Source: Actinoplanes utahensis (GTDB taxonomy: Bacteria; Actinomycetota; Actinomycetes; Mycobacteriales; Micromonosporaceae). From it: DNA of 50,876 nucleotides. Within the stretch, counting starts at the first letter, position 1; every line of letters begins with the position of its first letter. Shown here piece by piece: positions 16,874 to 25,088 of the stretch. The stretch is taken from NCBI RefSeq assembly GCF_016862455.1, contig NZ_BOMZ01000049.1:1-50876 (forward strand). The letters run 5' to 3'. The translations under genes were made by a program, and so were the position numbers. Under the pieces are notes generated by a model, which searched no databases, was not told the origin of the DNA, and saw nothing but the letters and a program-made list of their open reading frames with translations.

Positions 16874-17227
16874 CTATGCGGTGCCGGGTTGCCGGCGGGT
16901 GAGCCGGTCGCGCCGCTGGGTGCCCCAGGCGCCCAGCGGGCGGAGGGCCTCGTTGAGGGCGCGGCCGTGTTCGGTCAATGAGTATTCGACGCGGGGCGGC
17001 ACCTCGCGGAACGCCTCCCGGTTGATCAGGCCGTCCTGTTCCATCTCGCGCAACTGCTGGATCAGCATCTTCTCGCTGACGCCGGGCAGTCCTCGCCGCA
17101 GTTCGCCGAAGCGCCGGGCGCCGTGGTCGTGCAATTCCCACAGGATCAGTGATTTCCATTTGCCGGACACCACGTCCATCGCGGCGTCGAGACCGCAGAT
17201 GTACGGGCCGGACCGTGTCGTCGTCAT
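16874..17227 (-). CDS. HxlR-family winged-helix regulator
   Basis: A 117-residue DNA-binding protein of the HxlR group. It contains the family core: a Cys near the N terminus in Y-I-C-G-L, G-K-W-K-S-L-I-L-W-E-L, then R-R-F-G-E-L-R-R, S-E-K-M-L-I-Q-Q-L-R and the wing V-P-P-R-V-E-Y-S-L-T. The ATG at 17227 matches family length. It diverges from the two imine-reductase-like genes, with palindromic DNA between, so it probably controls them and itself. The single Cys may sense electrophiles or redox state, as in related regulators. Confidence 0.9.
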   Translation of the reverse strand: MTTTRSGPYICGLDAAMDVVSGKWKSLILWELHDHGARRFGELRRGLPGVSEKMLIQQLREMEQDGLINREAFREVPPRVEYSLTEHGRALNEALRPLGAWGTQRRDRLTRRQPGTA

Positions 17228-17249
17228 CAGTGTGCCCCCGTGCTGATGC

Positions 17250-17287
17250 TTACCAAAAGGTAAGTACGAACTATTAAGTAGGTACTT
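17250..17287. promoter_or_regulatory. candidate HxlR operator region
   Basis: Two inverted repeats are seen in the divergent gap: TTACC-AAAA-GGTAA (17250-17263) and AAGTAC (17262-17267) with GTACTT (17282-17287) spaced by 14 bases. The region is AT-rich against its surroundings. Its place between the HxlR start and the reductase start fits a repressor-bound divergent promoter. Confidence 0.55.
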
Positions 17288-17351
17288 GTCCGAGCGACTG
17301 TAACCGCGAAGCATCGACGGCGGCACATTCCAGAAGCACGGGGGACGAGAC

Positions 17352-18215
17352 ATGACGATTTTCCTCGGTACGGGGGCGATGGGCGCCGCCCTGACCATCG
17401 CGGCCGTCCGTGACGGCGGATCCGCCGTGGTGTGGAACCGCAGCCCGCAACGAGCGCACGCCCTCACCCGGACGCCCGGCGTGAGCGCCGCCGAAGATCC
17501 ACGTGACGCCGTCACGGCCGGCGACGTGATCGTGACCTGCCTGCTCGACCACGCCTCGGTGCACGAGGTGCTCGATCCGCTGGTGGCGGACCTGGCCGGG
17601 CGCACGGTGATCAACATGACGACCACGACCCCGAACCAGTCGCGGGAACTGGCCGCCTGGGCCGCGGCCCACGACATCGCCTACCTCGACGGGGCGATCA
17701 TGGCGGTGCCCGAGATGATCGGCGAACCGGGCTCGATGATCTTCTACAGTGGTTCGCCGCTCGTCTTCGGCAAGCACCGGAAGCTACTGGACCGGTGGGG
17801 GAGCAGCGAGTTCTTCGGCCCCGATCCGGGCCTGGCGGCACTGTCCGACATGGCCATGCTCACCGGGATGTACGCGATGATCGGCGGCTTCCTGCACGGC
17901 ACGGCCATGGTGGGCGCGGCGGGCGTGCCGGCGACCGCGTTCGCGCGCCGGCAGGGACCGTTCCTGGCGGCGATGGCCGGGCAGCTCGCCGGGTACGCGG
18001 CCACCATCGACGCCGCCGACTACACCGGCGCCGGCCAGCAGAGCCTGCGCTTCACCGAGGCGGCGCTGTCCACACTGATCGAGTCCAGCGCCGACGAGGG
18101 CATCAGCACCGAGCTGATCGACCCGGTACGCGAGCTGGTGCGCAGGCAGATCGCCGCCGGTTTCGGCGACCACGGAACAGCCCGCATCCTCGAAGAGCTC
18201 AGGAGCAGCCGATGA
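17352..18215 (+). CDS. imine-reductase-like NAD(P)-dependent oxidoreductase (Asp type)
   Basis: A 287-residue member of the 6-phosphogluconate/3-hydroxyisobutyrate dehydrogenase superfamily. The N-terminal Rossmann motif is G-T-G-A-M-G with V-V-W-N-R-S for NADPH. The signature M-A-V-P-E-M-I-G-E-P-G followed by Y-S-G is that of imine reductases. At the usual catalytic position the sequence L-S-D-M-A-M-L has Asp, as in (R)-type enzymes. Domain-swapped helical C-terminal domain is present. The stop overlaps the next gene's ATG (ATGA). The natural substrate is unknown; reduction of a cyclic imine is the family activity. Confidence 0.82.
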   Translation: MTIFLGTGAMGAALTIAAVRDGGSAVVWNRSPQRAHALTRTPGVSAAEDPRDAVTAGDVIVTCLLDHASVHEVLDPLVADLAGRTVINMTTTTPNQSRELAAWAAAHDIAYLDGAIMAVPEMIGEPGSMIFYSGSPLVFGKHRKLLDRWGSSEFFGPDPGLAALSDMAMLTGMYAMIGGFLHGTAMVGAAGVPATAFARRQGPFLAAMAGQLAGYAATIDAADYTGAGQQSLRFTEAALSTLIESSADEGISTELIDPVRELVRRQIAAGFGDHGTARILEELRSSR

Positions 18216-19120
18216 ACCACGTGACCGTGATCGGTCTCGGTCCGATGGGCCGGGCGATGGCCGCCGTCCTGCTGCGGGCCGGGCATGCGGTGACCGTCTG
18301 GAACCGTACTCCCGGCCGCGCCGCCGAACTGATCACCGCGGGCGCGTCAGCCGCCGCGACGCCCGCTGACGCCGTCGCCGCCGCCGATCTGATCATCCTC
18401 AGCCTGACCGACTACCAGGCGATGTACGACATCCTCACCCCGGAGACATCCACCGGCCTGGCCGGGAAGGTCCTGGTCAACCTCAGCTCCGACACGCCGG
18501 CAGCGTCCCGGCAGGCGGCTGCCTGGGCGACCGGACAGGGGGCGCGGTTCCTCACCGGCGGGGTCATGGTGCCCGCGCCGGCGGTCGGCGGCCCCGGCGC
18601 GTCGGTGTTCTACAGCGGTCCCGCGGATGTCTTCGGCGCTCACGCGGAGGTGCTGCGGCTGTTCGGCGAGCCGCGTCATCTGGGCGACGATCCCGGCTTG
18701 GCGCAGTTGTTCTACCAGGCGCATCTGACCGTCTTCCTGACCGGGTTGTCGAGCCTGCTGCAGGCCACGGCGATGGTCGCCACCGCCGGTGTGCCGGCCG
18801 CCGACTTCCTGCCCGGCGCCCTGGAGATGCTCACCGGCATCCCGGACATGATCGAGGATGTGCCGGAGCTGGCTCGCCGCCTGACGGACGGCGACCATCC
18901 GGGCGACCTCAGCACCGTTCTCATGATGGGCGCCACCGCCGATCACATCGTCCGGACCAGCGAGGCGCTGAGCATCGACACGGCCCTGCCGCGGGCGGTC
19001 GGATCCCACTACGACCGGGCCATCGCCGCCGGTCACGGCAAGCTCGGGTGGTCGGCACTCTACGGGATCATCGCCGGGGGCGGCTCGGCGGCGCCGGGCG
19101 GGCCTACGCTGGCGGGGTGA
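18212..19120 (+). CDS. imine-reductase-like NAD(P)-dependent oxidoreductase (Tyr type)
   Basis: A 302-residue paralogue of the previous gene. It has G-L-G-P-M-G and V-W-N-R-T for NADPH, then M-V-P-A-P-A-V-G-G-P-G and F-Y-S-G. Aligning L-F-Y-Q-A-H-L with L-S-D-M-A-M-L of its neighbour puts Tyr where the neighbour has Asp, the residue typical of (S)-type imine reductases. The ATG at 18212 follows AGGAGC by 6 bases and overlaps the upstream stop. Its own stop overlaps the GTG of a methyltransferase. The pair may act as a heterodimer or on two substrates; neither is shown. Confidence 0.82.
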   Translation: MNHVTVIGLGPMGRAMAAVLLRAGHAVTVWNRTPGRAAELITAGASAAATPADAVAAADLIILSLTDYQAMYDILTPETSTGLAGKVLVNLSSDTPAASRQAAAWATGQGARFLTGGVMVPAPAVGGPGASVFYSGPADVFGAHAEVLRLFGEPRHLGDDPGLAQLFYQAHLTVFLTGLSSLLQATAMVATAGVPAADFLPGALEMLTGIPDMIEDVPELARRLTDGDHPGDLSTVLMMGATADHIVRTSEALSIDTALPRAVGSHYDRAIAAGHGKLGWSALYGIIAGGGSAAPGGPTLAG

Positions 19121-19896
19121 ATTTCGAGGTTTCAGCGGAGGCGTACGGCCGGTTCATGGGCCGGTACTCCGAGCCACTCGCCGTGCGGTTCGCCAGGTTC
19201 GCGGGTGTCGAGCCGGGAGGACGGGCCCTCGATGTCGGGTGTGGTCCCGGCGCGCTGACCGGGGAGCTGGTCAGGATTCTGGGCGCCGGCTCGGTGTCGG
19301 CGGTGGACCCGTCGCGGTCGTTCGCCGCGGCGGCGAGCGCCCGCTTCCCCGGCATCGATGTCACGGTGGCCTCCGCGGAGCGGCTGCCCGAGCCGGACGG
19401 CGTCTTCGATTTCACGATGGCGCAGCTCGTCGTGCATTTCATGGACGATCCGGTGGCCGGTCTGCGGGAGATGGCGCGGGTGACGCGCCCGGGCGGCGTG
19501 GTGGCGGCCTGCGTGTGGGATCACGGCGCCCGTGGGCCGGTGACCGCGTTCTGGCGGGCCGTCCGAGAGCTCGACCCGGGGGCGCGCGGCGAGTCGGACA
19601 TGCCGGGCGCCCGCGAGGGTGATCTCGTCCGGTTGTTCGCCGCCGCCGGGCTGACCGGCATCCGTGAGGATGTGCTGACGGTCGAGGCGCGCTTCCCGGC
19701 CTTCGAGCAGTGGTGGGAGCCGTTCACCCTGGGCGTCGGCCCGGCCGGCGCCTATGTCGCGCAGCTCGGCACGGCCCGCCGTGCCGAGCTGCGCGACCGG
19801 TGCGCGTCTCTGCTGGGCGGCGAGGAGCCGTTCGGTGTCACCGCGTCGGCGTGGGCCGCGGTGGGGCGCCGCGCCCTGATGGGAACCGGTGAGTGA
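19117..19896 (+). CDS. class I SAM-dependent methyltransferase
   Basis: A 259-residue methyltransferase of the UbiE/Methyltransf_11 type. SAM motif I is A-L-D-V-G-C-G-P-G-A-L-T, the acidic ribose-binding residue is in V-D-P-S, and motif IV is F-D-F-T-M-A-Q-L-V-V-H-F. Y-G-R-F-M-G-R-Y-S near the N terminus is common in this group. The GTG at 19117 overlaps the stop of the preceding reductase (GTGA), placing it in the same operon; N- or O-methylation in the same pathway is possible. Confidence 0.82.
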   Translation: MNFEVSAEAYGRFMGRYSEPLAVRFARFAGVEPGGRALDVGCGPGALTGELVRILGAGSVSAVDPSRSFAAAASARFPGIDVTVASAERLPEPDGVFDFTMAQLVVHFMDDPVAGLREMARVTRPGGVVAACVWDHGARGPVTAFWRAVRELDPGARGESDMPGAREGDLVRLFAAAGLTGIREDVLTVEARFPAFEQWWEPFTLGVGPAGAYVAQLGTARRAELRDRCASLLGGEEPFGVTASAWAAVGRRALMGTGE

Positions 19897-19917
19897 ACCT
19901 GGGACTTAGCTTGCCAT

Positions 19918-20370
19918 TCAACCCGTGCGGCCGGGTTTGGTGCCCTTCTTGTGGTGGGTGGGCAGAGCCTGGCCGGTGACCAGGATGAGTCCCACGTGGG
20001 GGCGGACAGCGGACTGTCGGTTGCGGGAACCGGGCGGACGTCCGGGACCGGGTGGCTGGGTCTAAGGTGTACGCGCTGGTAGGGCGCTGGCCGCGCGGAG
20101 GTTCCGAAACCCCCGCCGCACCCGGGCCGGGGTGAGCCGCTCCGGCGTCATCGGGCAATCTCAGGGCCGGCGCAGGTCCTGGGCGAGCGGCCGAGCGAGG
20201 CGCGGCTGAGTATGCGCGGCCAGGATCAGCCGGGTCCAGTGGTCCGCCGCGGTCGGCTCGCGCACCTGCGGAGCGGTCCAGCCAAGACTTTGCTTCAGCA
20301 GGCGGAAGGTGTGCTCACCGCCGCCCAGGCCGAAGCCGGCCGCGCCCAAGTCGACCTGCTCTGGCGGCAA
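19918..20370 (-). pseudogene. DDE transposase, C-terminal half with nonsense codons
   Basis: One minus-strand frame reads E-H-T-F-R-L-L-K-Q-S-L-G-W, L-I-L-A-A-H-T-Q-P-R-L-A-R-P-L, L-R-R-P-stop (20161-20163), then L-T-P-A-R-V-R-R-G-F-R-N-L-R, another stop (TAG), then G-P-G-R-P-P-G-S-R-N and the tail H-H-K-K-G-T-K-P-G-R-T-G-stop (19918-19920). The first stop falls where Trp (TGG) is usual. This is the same transposase group as the deletion derivative at 4138-4325, whose tail is nearly identical. The N-terminal half is missing. Confidence 0.8.
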
Positions 20371-20484
20371 CGCTGTGAACGTGCCCGCTACGGCGTCGAC
20401 CGTGCCCAGCGCCAGTACCCAGCTCGCCGAACCGGAGAACCGGCTCGTGGGCCCAGGGCACGCCTCGAACGGGGTTGTTTGTAA
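20341..20484 (+). pseudogene. serine recombinase C-terminal scrap
   Basis: The plus strand reads D-L-L-W-R-Q-R-C-E-R-A-R-Y-G-V-D-R-A-Q-R. After a one-base frameshift near 20419 it reads L-A-E-P-E-N-R-L-V, and after another R-L-E-R-G. Together this is the coiled-coil region of large serine recombinases (usually A-R-Y-E-x-x-R-A-x-R-Q-Y-x-x-x-E-P-E-N-R-L-V-A-R-T-L-E). It lies against the transposase fragment on the other strand, so the locus is a junction of two dead elements. Confidence 0.65.
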
Positions 20485-20510
20485 GTGGTCACTGCTGTAA
20501 GGCTGCGGTC

Positions 20511-21062
20511 ATGGCAACACAGCGCAGTACCGCACCACGCCGGCGATCGGACGCGGTCGCCATCGCGATGCGGGTGATCGCCGACCACGGGGCCACGACG
20601 GCGTCCGTACAGAAGGTCGCCGACGAGATGGGCGTCTCCCAGCCGTACGTCTTCCGGCTCTTCGGCAGCAGACGCGGCCTCCTCCTGGCCTGCCTCGACG
20701 AGCTGGAGTCCCGCATCCGCGGCGCGATGCGGGACTCCAGCAGGGACGTCGCAGGGGAGCCGCTGCCCGCGATCCGGGCGGGTTACCGGAACCTCATCGC
20801 CGACGGCGTCATCACCGGCCTCTGGCTGCAGGCCTGTGCCGCGGCACGGTCCGACGAGGTCGTCGCGGCCCGCTGCCGGGCGGTGATCGCCGCCATCCTG
20901 GACGAGGCCGAAGCGCTGTCCTCGGCCGGTCCGCAGGCGGTGACCGCGTCCCTGGCCCGCGCCACGCTCGTGCTCACGATGCAGGCCATCGGCATGGACG
21001 TCAGCGCCGGCATCGACACGGCCCTCACCACGCTGCGCAGCACCGAGACCCGCACCCACTGA
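20511..21062 (+). CDS. TetR-family transcriptional regulator
   Basis: A 183-residue repressor. The N-terminal helix-turn-helix contains V-Q-K-V-A-D-E-M-G-V-S-Q-P-Y-V-F-R-L-F-G-S-R, followed by an all-helical ligand domain with typical length. The ATG at 20511 opens M-A-T-Q-R-S-T. Just upstream is AAGTGGTCACTGC, whose AGTG/CACT arms might be an autoregulatory site. A methyltransferase starts 16 bp downstream, so the two are probably cotranscribed. The first bases of the gene abut recombinase debris, so its native promoter may have been replaced. Confidence 0.88.
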   Translation: MATQRSTAPRRRSDAVAIAMRVIADHGATTASVQKVADEMGVSQPYVFRLFGSRRGLLLACLDELESRIRGAMRDSSRDVAGEPLPAIRAGYRNLIADGVITGLWLQACAAARSDEVVAARCRAVIAAILDEAEALSSAGPQAVTASLARATLVLTMQAIGMDVSAGIDTALTTLRSTETRTH

Positions 21063-21078
21063 TCGGAGCGAGACGACC

Positions 21079-21804
21079 ATGGAACTGTTCGGAACGGTCG
21101 CGGACCTGTACGAGACGGCCCGCCCCGGCTACCCGCCGCAGATCGCCGACGCGATCCTGAGCTACCACGGGCGTACCCCGTCGTCGGTGGTGGAGATCGG
21201 TGCCGGGACCGGCAAGGCGACCGCGGTCCTGGCCGGCATCGGCGCGCCGCTGACCTGCGTCGAGCCGGACGCCCGGATGGCCGCCGTGCTGGCCTCACGG
21301 TTCCCGGTGGCGGTGGTCGAGCGCAACACGTTCGAACACTGGTCGCCGCCTGCCGGTGGGGCCGAGGTGCTGGCCTGTGCGATGGCCTGGCACTGGCTGG
21401 ACCCGGCCACCCGCAACACCCGGGCCCGCGGCATCCTCGCACCGGGTGGCACCCTGGCCGTTTTCGGTCACCGGTACGAGTACGCCGACCCGGCACACGG
21501 GGCCGCCATCCAGGCCGCGGTGCGGGCTGTCGACCCGGGCGTGCGGGAACGGCCGGCCGACTGGTTCCACGATGACATCGTCGCCGCCGGCTGCTTCACG
21601 GGCGTACGGAAGCAGGTCTTCGAGAATGTGCTGCCCCTGGACAGATCCGCCTACCTGGCGCTGGTGCAGACCTTCGGCCCGTTCCTGCAACGTTCCCCCG
21701 AGCAGCAGGAACGCGGCCTGGACGCCCTCGGCACCCTGATCGACGACTTCGGCGGCACGGTCGTTCTCAACCTGCGCACCACCCTCGTCCTGGCCCGCCG
21801 GTAG
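21079..21804 (+). CDS. class I SAM-dependent methyltransferase
   Basis: A 241-residue enzyme of the Methyltransf_11/25 group. N-terminal L-Y-E-T-A-R-P-G-Y-P, motif I V-V-E-I-G-A-G-T-G-K-A-T, an acidic C-V-E-P-D, and the A-M-A-W-H-W-L-D segment characteristic of this family are all visible. GGAGCGAG lies 8 bases before the ATG. It is probably in an operon with the TetR gene, which may repress it. The substrate is unknown. Confidence 0.85.
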   Translation: MELFGTVADLYETARPGYPPQIADAILSYHGRTPSSVVEIGAGTGKATAVLAGIGAPLTCVEPDARMAAVLASRFPVAVVERNTFEHWSPPAGGAEVLACAMAWHWLDPATRNTRARGILAPGGTLAVFGHRYEYADPAHGAAIQAAVRAVDPGVRERPADWFHDDIVAAGCFTGVRKQVFENVLPLDRSAYLALVQTFGPFLQRSPEQQERGLDALGTLIDDFGGTVVLNLRTTLVLARR

Positions 21805-22043
21805 CGGTACCGGCACCCGTCGTGCCGGATGCGCGCGGGTTCCCCGCGCTGGATGTGGGGCCGGCCGCCACCCGCGGCGGTGTGCACGGCGCGTCCGGCA
21901 TCGGGTCCGGTGCGTCAGTCGCGACCGTGCTGAGCGCCGTGTCCTTCGGCGTTTGGGGTAAACTCACCCGTCACGCATCGCACGACGCATCGATTGCAGT
22001 ATCGAGGCCACTATCCGACCGCTATGCCGGGCAGGCTCAGAGC

Positions 22044-22466
22044 ATGACTCTTGACCGTTCCGGATCGCGGATCGACCATCTCAACGTCGCCGTACCCGAC
22101 CTCGCTGTCGCTGTCGCCTTCTACGAGCCGGTGCTGGCCGCCATCGGGATCACGAAGATGCTGGAGATCCCGGCGAACGCGACCCCGAACCAGCCGACGG
22201 CCATGACCGGGTTCGGGCTGGCGGCCGTCAAACCGTATTTCTGGCTCATCGACGGTGGCACCGTCGGCACGAACATGCACCTGGCGTTCACCGTCGACAG
22301 CCGCGACGACGTGGCGACCTTCTACCGTGCCGCGCTCGGCGCCGGCGCGACCTCCCTGCTGGCGCCGGCCGTTCATCCGGAATACCACGACGACTACTAC
22401 GGCGCGTTCGTGCAGGACCCGCACGGCATCAACCTCGAGGCGGTCTGTCACCGGGTTCCGGGCTGA
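22044..22466 (+). CDS. VOC-family (glyoxalase/dioxygenase-fold) protein
   Basis: A 140-residue vicinal-oxygen-chelate protein. Landmarks are I-D-H-L-N-V-A-V-P-D-L, F-Y-E-P-V-L, H-L-A-F-T-V-D-S-R and the C-terminal D-P-H-G-I-N-L-E-A-V-C with its metal-binding Glu. The ATG at 22044 fits the fold exactly. Its last 38 bases overlap the 3' end of the convergent GH42 gene. The 239-bp gap before it (21805-22043) shows no gene. Which small molecule it handles is not evident. Confidence 0.82.
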   Translation: MTLDRSGSRIDHLNVAVPDLAVAVAFYEPVLAAIGITKMLEIPANATPNQPTAMTGFGLAAVKPYFWLIDGGTVGTNMHLAFTVDSRDDVATFYRAALGAGATSLLAPAVHPEYHDDYYGAFVQDPHGINLEAVCHRVPG

Positions 22467-24447
22467 CCCGGAGCAGGAGGACACCGTTCGGGGCAAGCCG
22501 TAGCTGTTCACCGGCCCGCAGGTGTTCTCCGGTGAGCAGGTCGGTGCCGTCGATGCCGGGCAGGTCGGCGGGTGCGGCACCGTGGTTGAGGACGAACAGC
22601 AGCCGGGCGCCGTCGGGAGTGACGCGGGTGGCGGTCTCCACGTCGGGGACGTCGGCGAACGGGCCGAGCAGGTCGTGGCGTTCCAGGACCTGCCGGACGA
22701 TCGGCGCCGGGTCGAGGGCGGTGCCGACGTACCATGCGTCGCCGGCGCCGTGCCGGTTGCGGGTCACGGCGGCGGTTCCGGCGTAGAAGTCCTCGCCGTA
22801 GGTCCCGGCCACCTCGGCGGACTCCGGGATGACCAGCTCGAACACGAGCCGGGCCGGGAGCACCGAGGAGCCGGCCGTCACCGGGTTGACGAAGGACTCC
22901 TCCCGGGCGTCCCACTCGTCCACCCGTACCCCGAGAAGGGTTTTCAAAGGTCCCGGAACGTCGGCGAGGAAGGCGTTGTCGTTCTCGTCGACCCGGCCGG
23001 ACAGGAACGTGGTGATCACGGAACCGCCGCGGGTCGCGACCGCGGCCAGGCGGTCCGCCAGGTCACCTTTGATCATGTGGAGGGCGGGCGCGACCACCAC
23101 GTCGTAGGCGTCCAGCGGCGCGGTCACCGGAATCACGTCGAGGTCGGCGCCGAGCGACCACACCGCCCGGTGGTAGTCCTGCACCACGTCCAGGTAGCGG
23201 ACCAGCCGGGACGGGCCGTCGGAGATCTCCAGGGCCCACCAGCTGTCCCAGTCGAAGAGCAGTGCCACCCGCGCGGGGGTACGGCCACCGAGCGTCGCCG
23301 TACCCAGCGCGGCCAGTTCCGCGCCGAGCGCCGCGACCTCCTGGAAGACCCGCGTGTCCGAGCGGCCGGCGTGCCCGATGACCGCGCCGTGGTACTTCTC
23401 GCCGGCGCCGCGGCCGGCCCGCATCTGGAAGAACAGCACCGCGTCGGCGCCGTGCGCGACCGCCTGCCAGCTCCACAGCCGCATCACCCCGGGCCGTTTC
23501 AGCGGGTTCACGTCCCGGCACGCGGTCACGCTGGGTGTCTGTTCCATGAGCCAGAACGGCTGCCCGTCCTTGAGCCCGCGCATCAGGTCGTGGGCGAGCG
23601 CCATCCGGGCGGCGGACCGGTCGTCGGGCGGATAGTTGTCCCAGGAGACGAAGTCGAGGTCGGCGGCCCACCGGTGGTAATCGATCGGCTGGTACAGGCC
23701 CATGAAGTTGGTGGTCACCGGGGTGTGCGGGTCGAAGGCGCGGATCGCGGCCTTCTCGTCGCGGAAGTTGGTGAGCATCGCGTCCGACATGAACCGCCGG
23801 TAGTCGAGGGTGATGCCGGGGAAGGCGGTGTGGTCGGGGCCGCGCCAGTGCTCGGTCAGCGCGTTCGGCGGCTCGATCTCGTCCCAGTCGGTGAACGTGT
23901 GCGACCAGAAGGTGGTGTACCAGGCCGCGTTCAAGGTCGGCAGGTCCTGATATCGCTGGTGCAGCCACTCCCGGAAGCCCGCCGCGCACGACGTGCAGTA
24001 ACAGGCTCCGCCGTACTCGTTCCCGACGTGCCAGGCGACGATCGCCGGATTCCCCGCGTACCGTTCCGCGATCCGGCCCGCGAGCGCGACCGACAGCTGC
24101 CGGAACACCGGCGAGCTGGGGCAGGAGTTGTGCCGCTGGCCGTACCGGTGCTCGCGCCCTTCGAAGTCTGTCCGGGTCACTTCGGGGTGCGCTTTCGCCA
24201 GCCACGGGGGATGGGCGCCGGTCCCGGTGGCGAGGCAGATCTGACGGCCTTCGGCGGACGCGCGTGCGACGACGGCGTCCAGAACCGAGAAGTCGTACGT
24301 GTCCGGTCCGGGCTGGGTGAGTGCCCACGTGAAGACACCGACAGTGAGGGTGTCGATGTGCGCGGCGTCGAACAGGCGGTAGTCGTCGTCCCACACCGAG
24401 ACCGGCCACTGCTCCGGGTTGTAGTCGCCACCGTAGGGGATCTTCAT
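22429..24447 (-). CDS. GH42 beta-galactosidase
   Basis: A 672-residue intracellular glycosidase of family GH42. It opens I-P-Y-G-G-D-Y-N-P-E-Q-W-P, the family signature. The acid/base is E144 in G-N-E-Y-G and the nucleophile E302 in L-M-E-Q-T. The zinc-site cysteines are seen in N-S-C-P and C-Y-C-T-S-C. The trimerisation and C-terminal beta domains follow. Members cleave beta-galactosides, and some act on alpha-L-arabinopyranosides from plant polymers, which would suit this operon. The ATG overlaps the stop of the YesL-type gene (ATGA); it is last in the operon. Confidence 0.93.
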   Translation of the reverse strand: MKIPYGGDYNPEQWPVSVWDDDYRLFDAAHIDTLTVGVFTWALTQPGPDTYDFSVLDAVVARASAEGRQICLATGTGAHPPWLAKAHPEVTRTDFEGREHRYGQRHNSCPSSPVFRQLSVALAGRIAERYAGNPAIVAWHVGNEYGGACYCTSCAAGFREWLHQRYQDLPTLNAAWYTTFWSHTFTDWDEIEPPNALTEHWRGPDHTAFPGITLDYRRFMSDAMLTNFRDEKAAIRAFDPHTPVTTNFMGLYQPIDYHRWAADLDFVSWDNYPPDDRSAARMALAHDLMRGLKDGQPFWLMEQTPSVTACRDVNPLKRPGVMRLWSWQAVAHGADAVLFFQMRAGRGAGEKYHGAVIGHAGRSDTRVFQEVAALGAELAALGTATLGGRTPARVALLFDWDSWWALEISDGPSRLVRYLDVVQDYHRAVWSLGADLDVIPVTAPLDAYDVVVAPALHMIKGDLADRLAAVATRGGSVITTFLSGRVDENDNAFLADVPGPLKTLLGVRVDEWDAREESFVNPVTAGSSVLPARLVFELVIPESAEVAGTYGEDFYAGTAAVTRNRHGAGDAWYVGTALDPAPIVRQVLERHDLLGPFADVPDVETATRVTPDGARLLFVLNHGAAPADLPGIDGTDLLTGEHLRAGEQLRLAPNGVLLLRVSPEPGDRPPRG

Positions 24448-25088
24448 CGGGTGAACTCGTCACGGACCACCGCGATCATCGCGCGACTGTTGCTCAGCAG
24501 GCCCAGCACCAGTAGCGATCCCGCCAGGGCGAGCGCCGCCTCGGACCAGAACCAGACGCCGCCGACCGCGACGACGAGCAGGCACAGGTTCGCGACCGTC
24601 ACCGAGGGCTTCGCGACCATGAGGTACGCCGCCAGCCGCGCGACATCGCGGGTACGGAACTCGAACAGCGACGTGATGACCAGCGCGTTCAGTACCCACA
24701 ACGTCGCCACCCCGCCGACCAGCAGCACCGGCCCGCCGCCACCCACCTGCACGGCGAGCACCGCCAGCCAGACGGCCCAGAGCCGCGCCGCCTGCCCCGC
24801 GTCGAGCCGGAGCCCGCGCAGGAAGAGCGCCGCCGGCCGCAGATCGGTCAGGTCCAGCTTCCGATGGTGCAGCGCGTAGACCGCCGCGGACACCGCCGGC
24901 CCGACGGGCAGCAGGCACAGCGCGGCCAGCGGCAGGTTCGACGGATGCCTGTCGAGCAGCACCGTCACGGCCAGTCCCGGGCCCGCCGTGGCCAGCAGCA
25001 ACAGTTCCACCACGAGCAGGTGGTAGACGAAGGCGGCCGCCTTCGACAGCAGCCCGGTCCCGAACCGTTCCCCGACCGCCGTGGTCAC
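24444..25088 (-). CDS. YesL-family (DUF624) membrane protein
   Basis: A 214-residue membrane protein with about five hydrophobic segments. The pattern A-A-A-F-V-Y-H-L-L-V-V-E-L-L-L-L near the N terminus and the later F-R-T-R-D-V-A-R-L-A-A-Y match YesL/DUF624 proteins. These occur throughout bacteria inside plant-polysaccharide operons beside LplB/YtcP permeases, but their role is unproven. The GTG at 25088 overlaps the GH39 stop, and its own stop overlaps the GH42 start. Confidence 0.82.
   Translation of the reverse strand: MTTAVGERFGTGLLSKAAAFVYHLLVVELLLLATAGPGLAVTVLLDRHPSNLPLAALCLLPVGPAVSAAVYALHHRKLDLTDLRPAALFLRGLRLDAGQAARLWAVWLAVLAVQVGGGGPVLLVGGVATLWVLNALVITSLFEFRTRDVARLAAYLMVAKPSVTVANLCLLVVAVGGVWFWSEAALALAGSLLVLGLLSNSRAMIAVVRDEFTR

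Noticed and set aside
20161..20370. Separate 69-residue gene on the minus strand
   Set aside because: It is in frame with the downstream transposase tail and ends at a nonsense codon where Trp is expected, so it is part of the pseudogene.
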